Assembly: GCA_965240325.2 (NCBI GenBank)
Contig: OZ251235.1
Span: forward strand, 992,001 to 1,056,000
Direction: 5' to 3'
DNA from: Rebecca billardiae RCC1528
Lineage: Eukaryota > Haptophyta
Length of the DNA stretch: 64,000 nt
How positions within the stretch are numbered: the stretch's first letter is position 1; every line of letters begins with the position of its first letter. The position numbers and the translations under genes are program-made. A model generated the notes under the pieces. The model did not search any database, was not told the DNA's origin, and saw nothing but the letters and a program-made list of their open reading frames with translations. Below, in pieces: positions 28,583 to 38,637 of the stretch.

Positions 28583-31500
28583 TCAGAGATTACATTGGCA
28601 TTGACACTGCTGCGTGAGCTGCTTGTGGGGCGCCTCGGCCGGCCGCCCGACTAGACCAACCTCCTCCGGGCGCGCTGCTCGGCTGCGCATGCACGGGCCC
28701 GGGGCCGGGAGGCCGCGGCGCGGCGAGCATTCGCTCGACGATGCTTGCGCACCGCAGCTAGCGGCGGTGTCCGACGATGAGCGCTGCTGGCACAAACTCA
28801 AGGGCGGTTGTCCCGCGCCCTGCGCCTCCCCCGAGTCAGCGGCGTGTTGCACGGGTGACAGGCCGAGCGGTGGCAGGCGTGTGGCCTGCGGTGACGGCGG
28901 CGCATCGAGGGCTGCCCCACCGGCATCTGTGCGCGCAGCCGTCATCGGCAGAAACGCGTCGCAGGCGGTCCAGCCCCAGGGGGTACCGGACTGCGCATGC
29001 GCGGGGCTGGGAGGCCGCGCCGGCATCAGGACGCGCACGCTCGCGCCGCCGATCTCGTCGGTGAGCGCAGTGGACATGCGGCGCGAGCGCGCCTGCCTGC
29101 TGCGGCTGGCCGCGTCATCCGGCGTATCGGACGCTCGGCGCGAGCTCTGCTGCCGGCCACCCGGCGCATCCGAGCCGCGGCGCGAGCCCGACTGCCGGCT
29201 GACCGCCCCCACCGAGAGCTGAGTGTCCGCACGAGACGCGCCCCCCGGCGGAGTCGGCGCGGCCGTGCTCGAGCCGCTGTGCGATGGCGCGCGAGAGCGG
29301 CGCGTGACGCGCACATCGACCGTGCGGATGCCCTGCGCGGCCACCGCCACGTCGAGCTCTGGAAAGTGCGTGCGCACCACGCCGGCCACTGCCGTGGGCG
29401 CCTCTGGCCGCCACATGCACACGAACCTCGCCGCCGCGCCGAGCGCGAGCGCTGCGATCAGCATGAGGACGAGCTCCTGTGGGCCCTGCGCGGCGTCGGT
29501 CGCATCGAGGTCCTCCGCGCCGCCGATGAGAGCGTCGGCGGCGGTGACGATGGGCTCGCTGAACGCGGCGAGCACACCGATCAGCGCGAGCGAGCTGAGC
29601 GCGCCGAGCGCGCGCGCCCATTCGCCCCACGAGACCCCGCGGCGCGCGCGGCGCGCGCCGAGCAGCAGCTGCAGCTGCGCGCGCTCTGCGGCCGGATGCA
29701 CGCCGAGCTCTCGAAGGGAGCAGAGCACGCGCTCGAGCACCGGGAGTAACGACTCGGCGTCTGCGGCGGAGAGCGTGGCATGGGTGGCGGGCGTGGGGTC
29801 TCTGACTGCGATGAGCGCGTCTGCACCCGCAAGCAGCCGCGGGCGCGCCGCAGGCTGAGCCGGCCGTGGGCTGAGTTCGAGTGCAGGCTTCGTGACTGGC
29901 CGCAGAGCGGAGTCCGGCCCCGCCGTGGGCCTGCCAAGCGGCGCTGCGCACAGCCACGGCGCGGGCGCCTCCGCAGCGCCCGGCGCAGCTTCGCCCGCGC
30001 ACGCGCCCGGCCGCGCCACCAGCGCCGGCGCTGCCGAGGCACGCCGCTCAGAGCTGAGCCGCAGCTCGGCACACGCGTCCGCGCCCGCGGCGCCCGCAAA
30101 CTCGGCGCGGGCGCACGCGGCGATCTGACTGTCGCCAACGGGCAGGCACGCGCACCGCGGCCGCACCGGCTGCTGAGCAAGCCGCGGTGGCTCGCCCAAG
30201 ACGTGCGCGCGCTCCTGAGCTCGCGCGTACGGCGCCGCCAGGGGCTGCGCCGTACCGCCCGGTGGCGCACCCAGCGGCTCGCTGCCGCGGTGCCGCCGAT
30301 CAGAGCCGCCCGCTGCCCGCCGCAACGGCGAGCTCAGCACGCCGCCGCTCGCGTCGGCCGCGCGGCACCACGGCGCGCGCGGGCTGTGCCCATCCGCTTC
30401 CGCGGGCGATGGCTGCGCATGCGGCCTCGGCACGCACACACCGCCGCGTGGCCAAGGTAGCCCGCCCTCGAGCGTGCGGCCGGCTGCGAGCTCGGCGTGC
30501 TCGAGCCCAGCCGGCGAGCACGCGGACTCGCAGCCGAGACCTGGCCCCGCGCCCGCGCCGAGCGCGCGCGGGCGTGGGGATGGCAGGTCGGAGCCAGCAG
30601 GCCGGCTGCGCACGGCGATGGGCGCGAACTCGGCCACACCTGGGCGCGGCGAGTGCCACGGCTCGCTGCCGCGGCGAGGGCGCGACTCGCTGGCGGGTAC
30701 CGGCGGCAGCGGCAGCTGCCCCCCGCGCGGCGCACCCAGCACCAGAGCAACCCCTGCAGCGGTCGGCGCTGCAGGCTCAGGGCGCGCGCTGAGCGGGCGC
30801 AGCAGCAGCGCGCGCCGGCGTGGCGCGGGATGGTCCGCGCCGGCCGCGCGCGGCGAGAGGTATGGGGGCGCGCCCGGCGGGGGCAGCTGCGCGCCCGCGT
30901 GCGCCGCGGCCGGCCGAGGCCGCGTCGGCGGCGGTGGCGGCGGCAGCGGCGTGGCGTGCGGTCCGTCGCGAGCGTCCGCTGCCGGCGTGACTATTCCCCT
31001 GTCCGCGGCAGCGGGGTGGCACTTGGCTGTGCGCAGCTCTTCCGGTAGTTGCTCAAGAGCCTGGCTGAGCACGCGCGCGACGCGGCCCACGTCGCCAAGC
31101 GTGTCGTCGCCCGCGCGGATGTAGTCCTGGTAGAGCTCGCGCACCGCGTCGGCGAGCCCGTCGCCGCTCACGCCGCGCGCGGGCAGCCTGGCCTCGATAG
31201 CGGCATGCAGCGCTGCCAGCGGCGCGGGCTCGGCGCGCGCGCAGCACGTGGCCGCGGCTGGTCTCCAGGGGGCGCGCAGCAGCAGCAGCAGCAGCAGCAG
31301 CGCCCACAGCGGCGCGAGCGACCACTCCCACGGCGTGGCGCAGTGCGCGGCATCCGCGCCTTTGGCCAGGGCGAGCGCGCTCAGCGCCACGCCGACCAAG
31401 CCCGCGCCGATCAACCCTCGCAGCTGACCGACCGCGTCTGCGCCCGCGCGCGCGTCCAGCGCCGAGCGCAGCCCGTCGCGCTTGGCGCGGCCGCCATGCT

Positions 31501-34500
31501 GCCGCCAGCTGCGCAGCGTGCTGATCACCAGCGCGACCCACGCGCCCGCGCCGGTGGTGGCCGCGACGTACGCCCCGAGTGCGGCGCGCAGCGGCGAGCG
31601 GACCGCGAGTGCGGCGTGCATGCCGCTCGCTAGGACCGCGGCGGCGGTGGGCATCGGCTGGCGGGCGCGCACGGCCACGCCCACGCAGAGCGCGTCGGCC
31701 GCGCCGAGCGGCGCCCAGAACGGCGCGAGCGGCCAGCCGGAGACGCGCGCGGCGTACGGCACGAGCGCGAGCGCGGCCCACACGCCGACGAGCGTGCGCG
31801 CCCCGCTCACGCACAGCTCGCGCCCGCTCGGCGCCGCGCCGTCCGACTCCGCGTTGGCATGCGCTGAGGCGGAGGGCGCGGCTGGCGGAAGCCGCGCCGC
31901 GGCGAGTGCGCGCTCGCGCTCGCGCAGCGCGCTGTCCGCCGCCTGGCACGCGCCGAGCCCGACGCCCGCCGCCAGCAGCAGCCACAGGACGCCCACGAGC
32001 CGCTGCTGCTCGTCGCAGTGGAACTCCGTCGCAGGCTCTGCGCGCGCAGCCACCGGCGCGGCTCGCAGCGCAGCGTCACGCAGCGCGCCGCCCCGCTCGC
32101 GCTCGTGCGACTGCTTGCCGGTGGGGCTGCTGGAGAGGGGCCGCCCCTCGGGGCGCGCGTCGCGCCCGGCGGGCGGCTCTCGCGCGCCCTCGTCCGGGGG
32201 CACCGCCACCTCGAGCAGGCGCAGCTCCCGGGAGTGCTCTGCGTTGCTGCGCCCGCTCGCGATGCCGAGCAGCGCACCCGCCTCCGCGGTGACTGTGAGC
32301 ACCTCGCCGCCGCTCGGCCGGTCGGCCAGCACCAGCTCAAACGTCACGCCGAGGAAGCCATGCTGGTCGAGGGCGTCGAGACCGCCCGCCAGCTCGGCCG
32401 TACTCGCGCCGAGCGCCCAGCCGGCGGGCGTCGTGGACGACGCTTCGCTGGCACGGCGCCGCGTGCCGGCCTCCGCGCCAAGCGGCCCCGGTGGCGGCGC
32501 CGCTCGCAACCGCTCCGTGAGCCTCACATCTGTCAAGTTGGCGCGGCCGCCGCGGAGGGCAAAGGCGAAGTGCTCGGGCTCCGGAGGCTGCGCGCCGGGA
32601 CCGAGGACGGCCTCGCTGAAGTTGAGCAGCACGTGGTAGCTGTTCAGCAGCCGCGCGTCGAACACTGGGGGCGGCGCGGGCTCAGCCGGGAGGCTGCTGT
32701 TGAGCGAGCTCGGCGGCGGGGCGGGCGGAAGCGCGCTCGGCGGGGGCATTGCCGGTGGGCCCGGCGGCGGCGAGCTTGGGGGCGGCGACGGCGGCGATGT
32801 CGGCGTTGGAGGCGGCGGTGCGCCTGGTGGCGGGCTTGGCGGCGGGCTCGGCGGCGAGCTCGGAGGCGGTGACGGCGGCGGGGGGCTGGGCGCAGGCGGC
32901 GGCGGGGGCACGCCTGTGGCCGGTGGACTCTGCGTGCCAGGAGAGCTGGGCGGCTCGGCCGGCGGCGCGGCCGGCGGCGGCGTTGGGGGAGGCGCGGGCA
33001 GCGGTGCAGAGGGCGGCGGCACGCTCGGCGGGGGCGATGGCGGGTGCTCCAGCGGCGAGCTCGGGGGCGGCGACGGTGGCGACGTCGGCGTTGGCGATGG
33101 CGGTGCACCAGGTGGGGGGCTTGGCGGCGGGCTCGGCGGCGAGCTCGGCGGCGAGCTCGGCGGCGGCGACGACGGCGGAGGGCTGGGCGCGAGCGGCGGC
33201 GGGGGCGCGCCTGCGGCTGGCGGGCTCGGCAGGACGGGGCTCGGAGGGCTGGGCGGCACGCCCGGCGGCGCGGCCGCCGGTGGCGTTGAAGACGGCGGCG
33301 GGCTCAGCGATGGAGGTGGAGTGAAAGAGGAAGGCGGCGGGCTCGGCGGCGGGCTCGGCGGCGGGCTCGGCGGCGGGCCCGGCGAGGCGACGGGAGGCGA
33401 GCTCGGCGGTGGGCTTGGCTCCTCGTCTGGCGGAGGGCTTGGCGGCGGGGCCCGGGGGGTCGGGCTCGGCGGAACGCTCGGCGGAACGCTCGGCGGAACG
33501 CTCGGCGGCAGGTTCGGCGGAGTCGAAGGCGGGTCGCTGGGTGGTGCGCGCGGCGCGGGTCCGGCCTGCGGCGAGTGAGGCGGCGAGTGCGGCGGCGGAG
33601 AGATCGGCGAAGGCGAGGGCGGGGGCATGGGCGAGGCAGAGGGCGGGGGCACCCCCGGCGGAGGCGAGTACGGCGGCTCGTCTGCGTCCGGTGGAGGCGG
33701 CGGCGACGCAGGCGGCGGGGACAGTGGCGCGGGGGGCACGTCGGCACCCCCGGGTGGGCTGGACGGCCGCGCGCTCGGTGGCGAGACCGAAGGCGGAGAT
33801 GCCAACGGCGGTGGCGGCGGCGCGCTCGGCGGCGGCGGCGGTGGCGGGTAGGAGGGCACCGGAGCTGAGGTTGGAGGTGGGGTGTCGGGTGTCGGTGCTG
33901 CCGGCGGGAGCGCGGGGCCCGGCGGTGGGCCGGTTGGAGGGCCAGCCGGGGGCTCATGCGGAGGTGGCGAGCTAGGCGGTGGGTGTGCTGGAGGAGCTGA
34001 CATCGGAGGTGGTTGTGGCAGCGGTCGAGGCAGCTCGGCCGGCGGTGGGCTCGGCGCACCCGGCCACGCGGCAGGCGGCTCAGCAGGCGTCTCAGCGGGT
34101 GGCGTGGCGGGCGGTATGGCGGGCGGCTCAGCGGGTGGCGAGGCGGGTGGCGAGGCGGGTGGCGAGGCGGGCGGAGATGCGGGTGGCGTGGTGGGCGGCA
34201 TGGTGGGCGGCGAGGCGGGCGGCGTGGCGGGCGGCATGGCGGGCGGCGTGGCGGGTGGCTCAGCGGGTGGCGTGGCGGGCGGAGATGCGGGTGGCGAGGC
34301 GGGCGGCACTGCAGGCGGCTCAGCTGCCGGCTCGGCGGGCGGTGGCATGGCTGGTGGCACGGCTGGTGGCGCGGCAGGCGGCTCGGCGGGCGGCGCGGCA
34401 GGTGGCAAGCTGGGAGGCGCGTGCGGTGGCTGCAAGGGAAGCGCCGACGGCGGGCTGTGTGGCGGTGGCTGGTCGGGCACAGGGACTGGCGATGGCAGCG

Positions 34501-35236
34501 GTGGCTGTGATGTCAGCAAAGGCGGCGGAGCGGACGGAGGTGGGGTTGGCGACGACGACGGCGGCGGCGAGGGCGGCGAGGGCGACGGTGAGGACAGCGG
34601 TGCCGGCAAGGGTGGCGACGCGCTAGGCCCGGGCAGCGCATTGCCGAGCGGGCACGGCCACTCGTTGTGCATATTGTCGAGCAACGTCTTCACTCGCTCC
34701 ACCTCCGCCTGGAAGTCCTCAGGCGGCAGCTGCATCGCGTCCCCCACCATCGTGATCACCTCCGCCGCGGTGAGCGGGTAGTTCACGCCAGGGTGCTCCG
34801 CGTTGAGCACGGCCGCGATGGAGGTGCGCGAGAGCTGCCACCAGTTGTTGCCATTTGCATTCTCCCGCCGCGAGGCCTGCTGCATCAGCTCGTGCAGCTT
34901 CCACGCGCCGGCAGCGCCTGCGCGGTCGTGCCAGCCCGAGCCCGCCTCCGAGACCATGAAGTATGCATTGTACGCATTGGTGGGCGAGATGCCCGCCGGG
35001 CCCCACTGCGCGACGTGGTTCTTCCAGTAGCCGGGCGTGCATGCCTCGTGCACCTCCGAGGGCGCTGGAGTGCTGGGCGTGCACTGCACGTCACGCATCA
35101 TGACGAGGGACAGGGCCAATAATGGGACGGCACGGAAGCGAAGGCTCTCGCGTGATGCCCCGAAATGCCGTCGACGCTCCCGCGCGCGTTCGCTGCCCGC
35201 ATCCGTACGCGCTCTGGACGCGCGGCGCTGGGCCAT
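28583..35236 (-). CDS. Giant proline-rich multipass membrane protein with CTPGYWKNH ectodomain
   Basis: One uninterrupted frame of 2217 residues, ATG at 35236 in good context (gccATGG). Residues 33-47 form a signal or anchor core ([11 protein letters not shown]). Residues 66-195 are a compact domain starting CTPGYWKNH and ending at Cys195, a motif known from bacterial and algal surface proteins. Residues 203 to about 855 are hydroxyproline-type repeats (PPSPPP; xPPAxPPA periods), like algal wall glycoproteins. Residues 858 to about 1070 are a beta-rich domain ([13 protein letters not shown]). About 1075-1325 has six or so hydrophobic spans, the last [10 protein letters not shown]. About 1345-1385 is helical. 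A roughly 480-residue disordered tail precedes two more spans (about 1870-1900 and 1919-1938) and a Ser/Arg-rich end. It resembles a wall-tethered receptor or channel in outline; no catalytic domain is seen. It nearly fills the inverted-repeat-bounded unit. Confidence 0.85.
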   Translation of the reverse strand: MAQRRASRARTDAGSERARERRRHFGASRESLRFRAVPLLALSLVMMRDVQCTPSTPAPSEVHEACTPGYWKNHVAQWGPAGISPTNAYNAYFMVSEAGSGWHDRAGAAGAWKLHELMQQASRRENANGNNWWQLSRTSIAAVLNAEHPGVNYPLTAAEVITMVGDAMQLPPEDFQAEVERVKTLLDNMHNEWPCPLGNALPGPSASPPLPAPLSSPSPSPPSPPPSSSPTPPPSAPPPLLTSQPPLPSPVPVPDQPPPHSPPSALPLQPPHAPPSLPPAAPPAEPPAAPPAVPPAMPPPAEPAAEPPAVPPASPPASPPATPPAEPPATPPAMPPATPPASPPTMPPTTPPASPPASPPASPPASPPAEPPAIPPATPPAETPAEPPAAWPGAPSPPPAELPRPLPQPPPMSAPPAHPPPSSPPPHEPPAGPPTGPPPGPALPPAAPTPDTPPPTSAPVPSYPPPPPPPSAPPPPPLASPPSVSPPSARPSSPPGGADVPPAPLSPPPASPPPPPDADEPPYSPPPGVPPPSASPMPPPSPSPISPPPHSPPHSPQAGPAPRAPPSDPPSTPPNLPPSVPPSVPPSVPPSPTPRAPPPSPPPDEEPSPPPSSPPVASPGPPPSPPPSPPPSPPPSSFTPPPSLSPPPSSTPPAAAPPGVPPSPPSPVLPSPPAAGAPPPPLAPSPPPSSPPPSSPPSSPPSPPPSPPPGAPPSPTPTSPPSPPPSSPLEHPPSPPPSVPPPSAPLPAPPPTPPPAAPPAEPPSSPGTQSPPATGVPPPPPAPSPPPPSPPPSSPPSPPPSPPPGAPPPPTPTSPPSPPPSSPPPGPPAMPPPSALPPAPPPSSLNSSLPAEPAPPPVFDARLLNSYHVLLNFSEAVLGPGAQPPEPEHFAFALRGGRANLTDVRLTERLRAAPPPGPLGAEAGTRRRASEASSTTPAGWALGASTAELAGGLDALDQHGFLGVTFELVLADRPSGGEVLTVTAEAGALLGIASGRSNAEHSRELRLLEVAVPPDEGAREPPAGRDARPEGRPLSSSPTGKQSHERERGGALRDAALRAAPVAARAEPATEFHCDEQQRLVGVLWLLLAAGVGLGACQAADSALRERERALAAARLPPAAPSASAHANAESDGAAPSGRELCVSGARTLVGVWAALALVPYAARVSGWPLAPFWAPLGAADALCVGVAVRARQPMPTAAAVLASGMHAALAVRSPLRAALGAYVAATTGAGAWVALVISTLRSWRQHGGRAKRDGLRSALDARAGADAVGQLRGLIGAGLVGVALSALALAKGADAAHCATPWEWSLAPLWALLLLLLLLRAPWRPAAATCCARAEPAPLAALHAAIEARLPARGVSGDGLADAVRELYQDYIRAGDDTLGDVGRVARVLSQALEQLPEELRTAKCHPAAADRGIVTPAADARDGPHATPLPPPPPPTRPRPAAAHAGAQLPPPGAPPYLSPRAAGADHPAPRRRALLLRPLSARPEPAAPTAAGVALVLGAPRGGQLPLPPVPASESRPRRGSEPWHSPRPGVAEFAPIAVRSRPAGSDLPSPRPRALGAGAGPGLGCESACSPAGLEHAELAAGRTLEGGLPWPRGGVCVPRPHAQPSPAEADGHSPRAPWCRAADASGGVLSSPLRRAAGGSDRRHRGSEPLGAPPGGTAQPLAAPYARAQERAHVLGEPPRLAQQPVRPRCACLPVGDSQIAACARAEFAGAAGADACAELRLSSERRASAAPALVARPGACAGEAAPGAAEAPAPWLCAAPLGRPTAGPDSALRPVTKPALELSPRPAQPAARPRLLAGADALIAVRDPTPATHATLSAADAESLLPVLERVLCSLRELGVHPAAERAQLQLLLGARRARRGVSWGEWARALGALSSLALIGVLAAFSEPIVTAADALIGGAEDLDATDAAQGPQELVLMLIAALALGAAARFVCMWRPEAPTAVAGVVRTHFPELDVAVAAQGIRTVDVRVTRRSRAPSHSGSSTAAPTPPGGASRADTQLSVGAVSRQSGSRRGSDAPGGRQQSSRRASDTPDDAASRSRQARSRRMSTALTDEIGGASVRVLMPARPPSPAHAQSGTPWGWTACDAFLPMTAARTDAGGAALDAPPSPQATRLPPLGLSPVQHAADSGEAQGAGQPPLSLCQQRSSSDTAASCGAQASSSECSPRRGLPAPGPCMRSRAARPEEVGLVGRPAEAPHKQLTQQCQCQCNL

Positions 35237-35430
35237 GGCGGCTCGTCGAGACGGGCCGTTTGTGTACGGGGCAGTCGGCTCAAGTGATGTGTCGTTTTCG
35301 CGCCCAGAGGAAAGTTCACTGGCGGTTTAGCTCCGTGTGGTTCGTCGCAACCAGGGCGGAGATCGCCGATCTCCTTTACCGTATTGTCATCCCCAAGGAG
35401 TGGAGTGGTGTCAACTGTCAAGGCGCTACG

Positions 35431-35505
35431 CCGGTCTGTGGCCGAGTGGGAGTACTGGCGTGCTCTTGCGTCTGAGGTCATGGGTTCAAACCAGTTTCCA
35501 GGTCT
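35431..35505 (+). other. tRNA-like segment with A and B boxes (possible SINE head)
   Basis: TGTGGCCGAGTGG at 35438-35450 matches a polymerase III A box and GGTTCAAACC at 35483-35492 a B box, with spacing close to that of a tRNA (about 45 nt start to start). The acceptor and T stems do not pair well, so it is not a normal tRNA; a tRNA-derived SINE or tRNA pseudogene is more likely. It lies inside the inverted-repeat unit, upstream of the giant gene. Confidence 0.4.
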
Positions 35506-35666
35506 CTCTTCGGAGAGCGTGCGATGAAGGATGGCGCGGCAACCTGCCACCTGCCGTGAGCCTTACGCACGTTAAAACAAATAAACTGTAGGTGTCTCCG
35601 GTCAACGGTGCAGTTTGAGGTTGGGTGAGGGTGGTGGTTGATTGGGGGCTGGCCAGGGTAGGGCTG

Positions 35667-35715
35667 GAGGCTTCGGCCGCCAGTCTGATCACCCGAAGCC
35701 CGTTATAAAGGGGAA
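35667..35715 (-). repeat. Right terminal inverted repeat of the 7.25-kb unit
   Basis: Reverse complement of 28464-28512 with two mismatches; ends CGTTATAAAGGGGAA at 35701-35715. Beyond it lies AT-rich TTTATTATTATTAG. Confidence 0.85.
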
Positions 35716-36316
35716 TTTATTATTATTAGTCTGAATGATGAGTACAGTATGATAGTACTCTTACTCTAGCTGTACCATGATAGATGCAGGACCCCGCGGC
35801 AGCGCGCGCGCAGTCGACCAAGTCGCGTGCCACACGCGCGCGGTCTTCTCAGCAAGCCTGTGCCGCCTTCAAGGTGGCGGCGCGCACGTGCGTGCTGCTC
35901 CAAGGTGGGAATGAGGCGACGCTGCAGAGGACGGCGCTCGGGGAACAGTCGCCGGACGCGGATTGCCGCGCACGGCTGCACGGCCGTGCACGGCGCGGGC
36001 CGCGAGCGCCGCGCCGATCCTCCGAGGACCGACTCGGCCTCGGACGCCCCGCCTCACGCCGTGCGCGGCCTCAGCGCCCTCCGCCGCTGACAGTACTCGC
36101 CCCGCACCGCTCGCACCGAGCTCCGAGGCAAACAGAGCCCGACCGACCTCGGCGGCTGTCCGGCCTGCTACTGTAACGTCCGCAAGTACGCCCTTGGTTG
36201 TGAGGAGTGACCGTTGGTCAGTGTCACGCACCCGGCTGACCAGTGACCACCCAGCGTCCAGCGACCGTGCTTTGGCGCGCCCCGGCCCGCAAGTGCCGCC
36301 CACCCTTGGCCTTGTC
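35716..36316. other. Intergenic, nothing identified
   Basis: About 600 bp upstream of the zinc-finger gene, AT-rich at the left edge and GC-rich after 35800. Its frame is open upstream of 36317 back to about 35963, but with no ATG, so an upstream exon is possible but unsupported. Confidence 0.45.
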
Positions 36317-37621
36317 ATGGACGACGCTCGGGTGAAGCAGCTGCGCGACCTCAAGAGCCTCTGCGATGACGGGATGCTCGACGATGACGCCTTTCAACGC
36401 GTCAAGACATCCATCCTGGAGACGGGCGCGGGCATGGAGGCGTGGCGCGTGCGCCAGCTTCGCGAGGCGGCTGCGCTACACGACCAGGATATCCTCACCG
36501 ATCGCGACCTTGAGGACACGCGCGCTGTCATCCTGAGCGCGCCCGACGAGGACGCCGCGTCGCGTCCCCGCGGGTTCTCGACACCGATCTCCGTGCCGGC
36601 TTCCGCGAAGCGGCCCCGCGTGGACGCCCACCGTGATACGCCGGGTGCCCGGGCGGACGCGAGCGTGCCTGTCCCAAAGCAAGAAGGAGGCGGGCGTCCA
36701 ACCGCAACCCCGGCCCCCGCTGCCCAGGCCGGGCAGGGCACGAGCCCGAGCGCCGTCAGCACCACCGATCTGTCTGCCCCGGGCATTCGCTGTCTCTTCT
36801 CCCAGTCCGCTCCGACGGCCGCAGATCTCGTCTTCTGGCACCGCGAGCTCCACCGCCCGCGCGCGGGCACGTCGCCGCACACGGTGCGGTGGATTCGCTT
36901 CCGGAGCGGCGGCAAGGTGATCACCCAGAACCCGCTCAAGCAGAGCCACACGGGCGCGCGGGCGCGAGCCGGCGGCTGCATCACGTGGTGGCAGCCCAGC
37001 GCCGGGCGCTTCTTCCACCCGGTAGCCGCGCACCTCGAGAGCAAGACATGGGATGGGCCGGTCACGATCGTCAAGTTTGGTAGCGTGGGCAGCCAGGGGC
37101 AGCCCGTGCCTGCCAACGACCTCAACCTGCCCGTCAAGGACCCCACCTGCATGGTCCAGGCGTCGCTGCCCGCCCGCGAGCCAATCGCCTTTGACCGCGT
37201 GGAGCTCGCCAAGACTGGCCGCTCCGCGTGCAAGGCGTGCAACTACCCCATCCCACAGGGCTCCGTGCGCTTTGGCTTCACCACCTACTACCGCAACCGC
37301 GCCAACAAAAACTACGTGCACGCCGAGTGCGCGCTGCCCCGGCTCCAGGGCGGCCTCGACGCGGCCAAGCAGCTGGGCGGCTGGGATGCGCTGCCTGCGG
37401 CGGGCGTCGCCGCGGTCACCGAGGCGCACGCGAGAGCGGCAGGAGCGGACGCCGGCGGCCAGTCCGCGGCTGGCGACGACGATGATGACGGCGGCGACGG
37501 CGAGGACACGTCCGGCGTCGAAATCCTCGAGGAGCTCTCCCTGGACGAGGTGCTCGCCCGCCGGCAGGCGGCAGCGGAGCAGGACGGGCGCGTCGTGGAC
37601 CTCCTGGGCGCGGACGGGTGA
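36317..37621 (+). CDS. Protein with PARP-type zinc finger and two SHOCT-like helices
   Basis: 434 residues from the ATG at 36317. Two related short helical segments open the protein: VKQLRDLKSLCDDGMLDDDA (about 5-24) and VRQLREAAALHDQDILTDRD (about 42-61), both like the SHOCT pattern (L..L..L.d.G.it..Ef...K..lL). A basic disordered linker with a likely NLS (AKRPRVDAH) follows. About residues 155-295 are a globular region with FWHRELHRPR, IRFRSGGKVI and ITWWQPSAG. Then comes CxxC...HxxC (Cys305, Cys308, His335, Cys338) inside KTGRSACKACNYPIPQGSVR and YVHAECALPRL, which fits the PARP-type DNA-break-binding finger (PF00645). The tail is acidic. No ADP-ribosyltransferase domain is present, so it probably binds damaged DNA without PARP catalysis. 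Confidence 0.75.
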   Translation: MDDARVKQLRDLKSLCDDGMLDDDAFQRVKTSILETGAGMEAWRVRQLREAAALHDQDILTDRDLEDTRAVILSAPDEDAASRPRGFSTPISVPASAKRPRVDAHRDTPGARADASVPVPKQEGGGRPTATPAPAAQAGQGTSPSAVSTTDLSAPGIRCLFSQSAPTAADLVFWHRELHRPRAGTSPHTVRWIRFRSGGKVITQNPLKQSHTGARARAGGCITWWQPSAGRFFHPVAAHLESKTWDGPVTIVKFGSVGSQGQPVPANDLNLPVKDPTCMVQASLPAREPIAFDRVELAKTGRSACKACNYPIPQGSVRFGFTTYYRNRANKNYVHAECALPRLQGGLDAAKQLGGWDALPAAGVAAVTEAHARAAGADAGGQSAAGDDDDDGGDGEDTSGVEILEELSLDEVLARRQAAAEQDGRVVDLLGADG

Positions 37622-37723
37622 TGCCGCCGACAATGATGCTTGCTTCTGCTTGGATATTTATCGGTCCGCCGCGTCGTCGCCGTCGGTCATCGATGGGCGT
37701 AAGACAAGTTTCGCAAAATCGAC

Positions 37724-37730
<7 letters not shown>

Positions 37731-37801
<71 letters not shown>

Positions 37802-37809
37802 CTCTCTCT
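37731..37809. repeat. CT dinucleotide microsatellite
   Basis: About 79 bp of nearly perfect (TC)n with three interruptions, 110 bp downstream of the zinc-finger gene. Confidence 0.98.
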
Positions 37810-38139
37810 GTACAGGCATCTTCTTAGGCTCAGCGCGCCATGGATTCATATTCGCCGTCTGCTCGAAGGCGGCGGGGACGACGAGTCACGAATCATTTAT
37901 TATTGCGCGCGCCGTATGAGCTGCTGGGCCGCAGCCTACGGCTACGGCCTCGGCCGGCGCAGTATATATATATAACTACATCAGGGTGAAAATCCCATTT
38001 TCTGGCCTGTCCGGACGGAAAATCCGGCTGCTCAGATCTGACCGGACTGGGACCCGGACAGCACAGTATCTAGGGACCAGACACTTTTACATCTTCGTTC
38101 TCTTCGGATTTGAGCATGGGGCGGCGCCCCATTTGCACA
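37810..38139. other. Intergenic, nothing identified
   Basis: Mixed-composition spacer with a short TATATATATA run at about 37963. The GGGTGAAAATCCC and TCCGGACGGAAAATCC words at 37984-38025 are locally repetitive. No gene supported. Confidence 0.45.
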
Positions 38140-38637
38140 GTCAAAAGACCGCGGGTGTAAAAGCAACCGTTGTCGAGTTCGATGTAGCGGCTGGGCGAAT
38201 TAGTGAATTAAAAAAACAATTCACGAGACACTTGCGCCCACGGCCGCGATGGCGTGCGCCGTCCACCCACGACGGAGTCGTGGACGGACATCGCTACACA
38301 GCCTACGCGACAGGCGTTGTCGTGATCGAGGTGCCCGTGCCCGTTGTCGATAGCCAAACGATTGGCACGACGACCTGGCACCACATCCGCGTCAAGCGCG
38401 GCGAGGCCGTGGTCCAGCGCGTGTGCGGCAAGCTGGCCGATGTGCGGACGGCGTCGGGTGGCGCAGGGGCTCCTGCCGATGCTACCTGGCGGCTGCTGCG
38501 GGGCCTGCTGCCGTGGTCGAGCCTGGGGCAGAGGGTGAGTCAACCGCGGAGCAGCTCAACGCTTCCGAGATCGAGCTGCGCGCGGTCGGACCAGATGACG
38601 GCCCGCGGCCGTCCAAGCGCACACGCAAGGACGCCTG
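38140..38637 (+). pseudogene. Frame-shifted ORF with basic C-terminus
   Basis: One frame reads HRYTAYATGVVVIEVPVPVV, DSQTIGTTTWHHIRVKRGEA and QRVCGKLADVRTASG (to about 38460). The natural-looking continuation, STAEQLNASEIELRAVGPDD then PSKRTRKDA and a stop at 38637, is in another frame (from about 38510). Either a short intron or a frameshift separates them. It looks like the C-terminal half of a nuclear-targeted protein (KRTRK). I recognise no family and see no credible start, so I call it a remnant. Confidence 0.3.

Larger units (their letters stand above)
28464..35715. mobile_element. 7.25-kb inverted-repeat-bounded unit carrying a giant gene
   Basis: The unit is defined by the 49-bp inverted repeats at 28464-28512 and 35667-35715. 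Nearly all of it is one gene (28583-35236); the remaining right-hand 430 bp holds its upstream region and a tRNA-like A/B-box segment. There is no transposase, integrase or reverse transcriptase. A target-site duplication is not evident, though both flanks are AT-rich. It may be a non-autonomous TIR element that captured a gene, or two solo copies of a short repeat in opposite orientation that happen to flank the gene. The sequence alone does not decide. Confidence 0.5.

Noticed and set aside
32700-34781. Very long plus-strand Gly-rich frames (for example 32700-33578 and 33882-34781)
   Set aside because: They are the antisense of the proline codons (CCN/GGN) in the giant minus-strand gene; no independent start context, domain or composition supports them.
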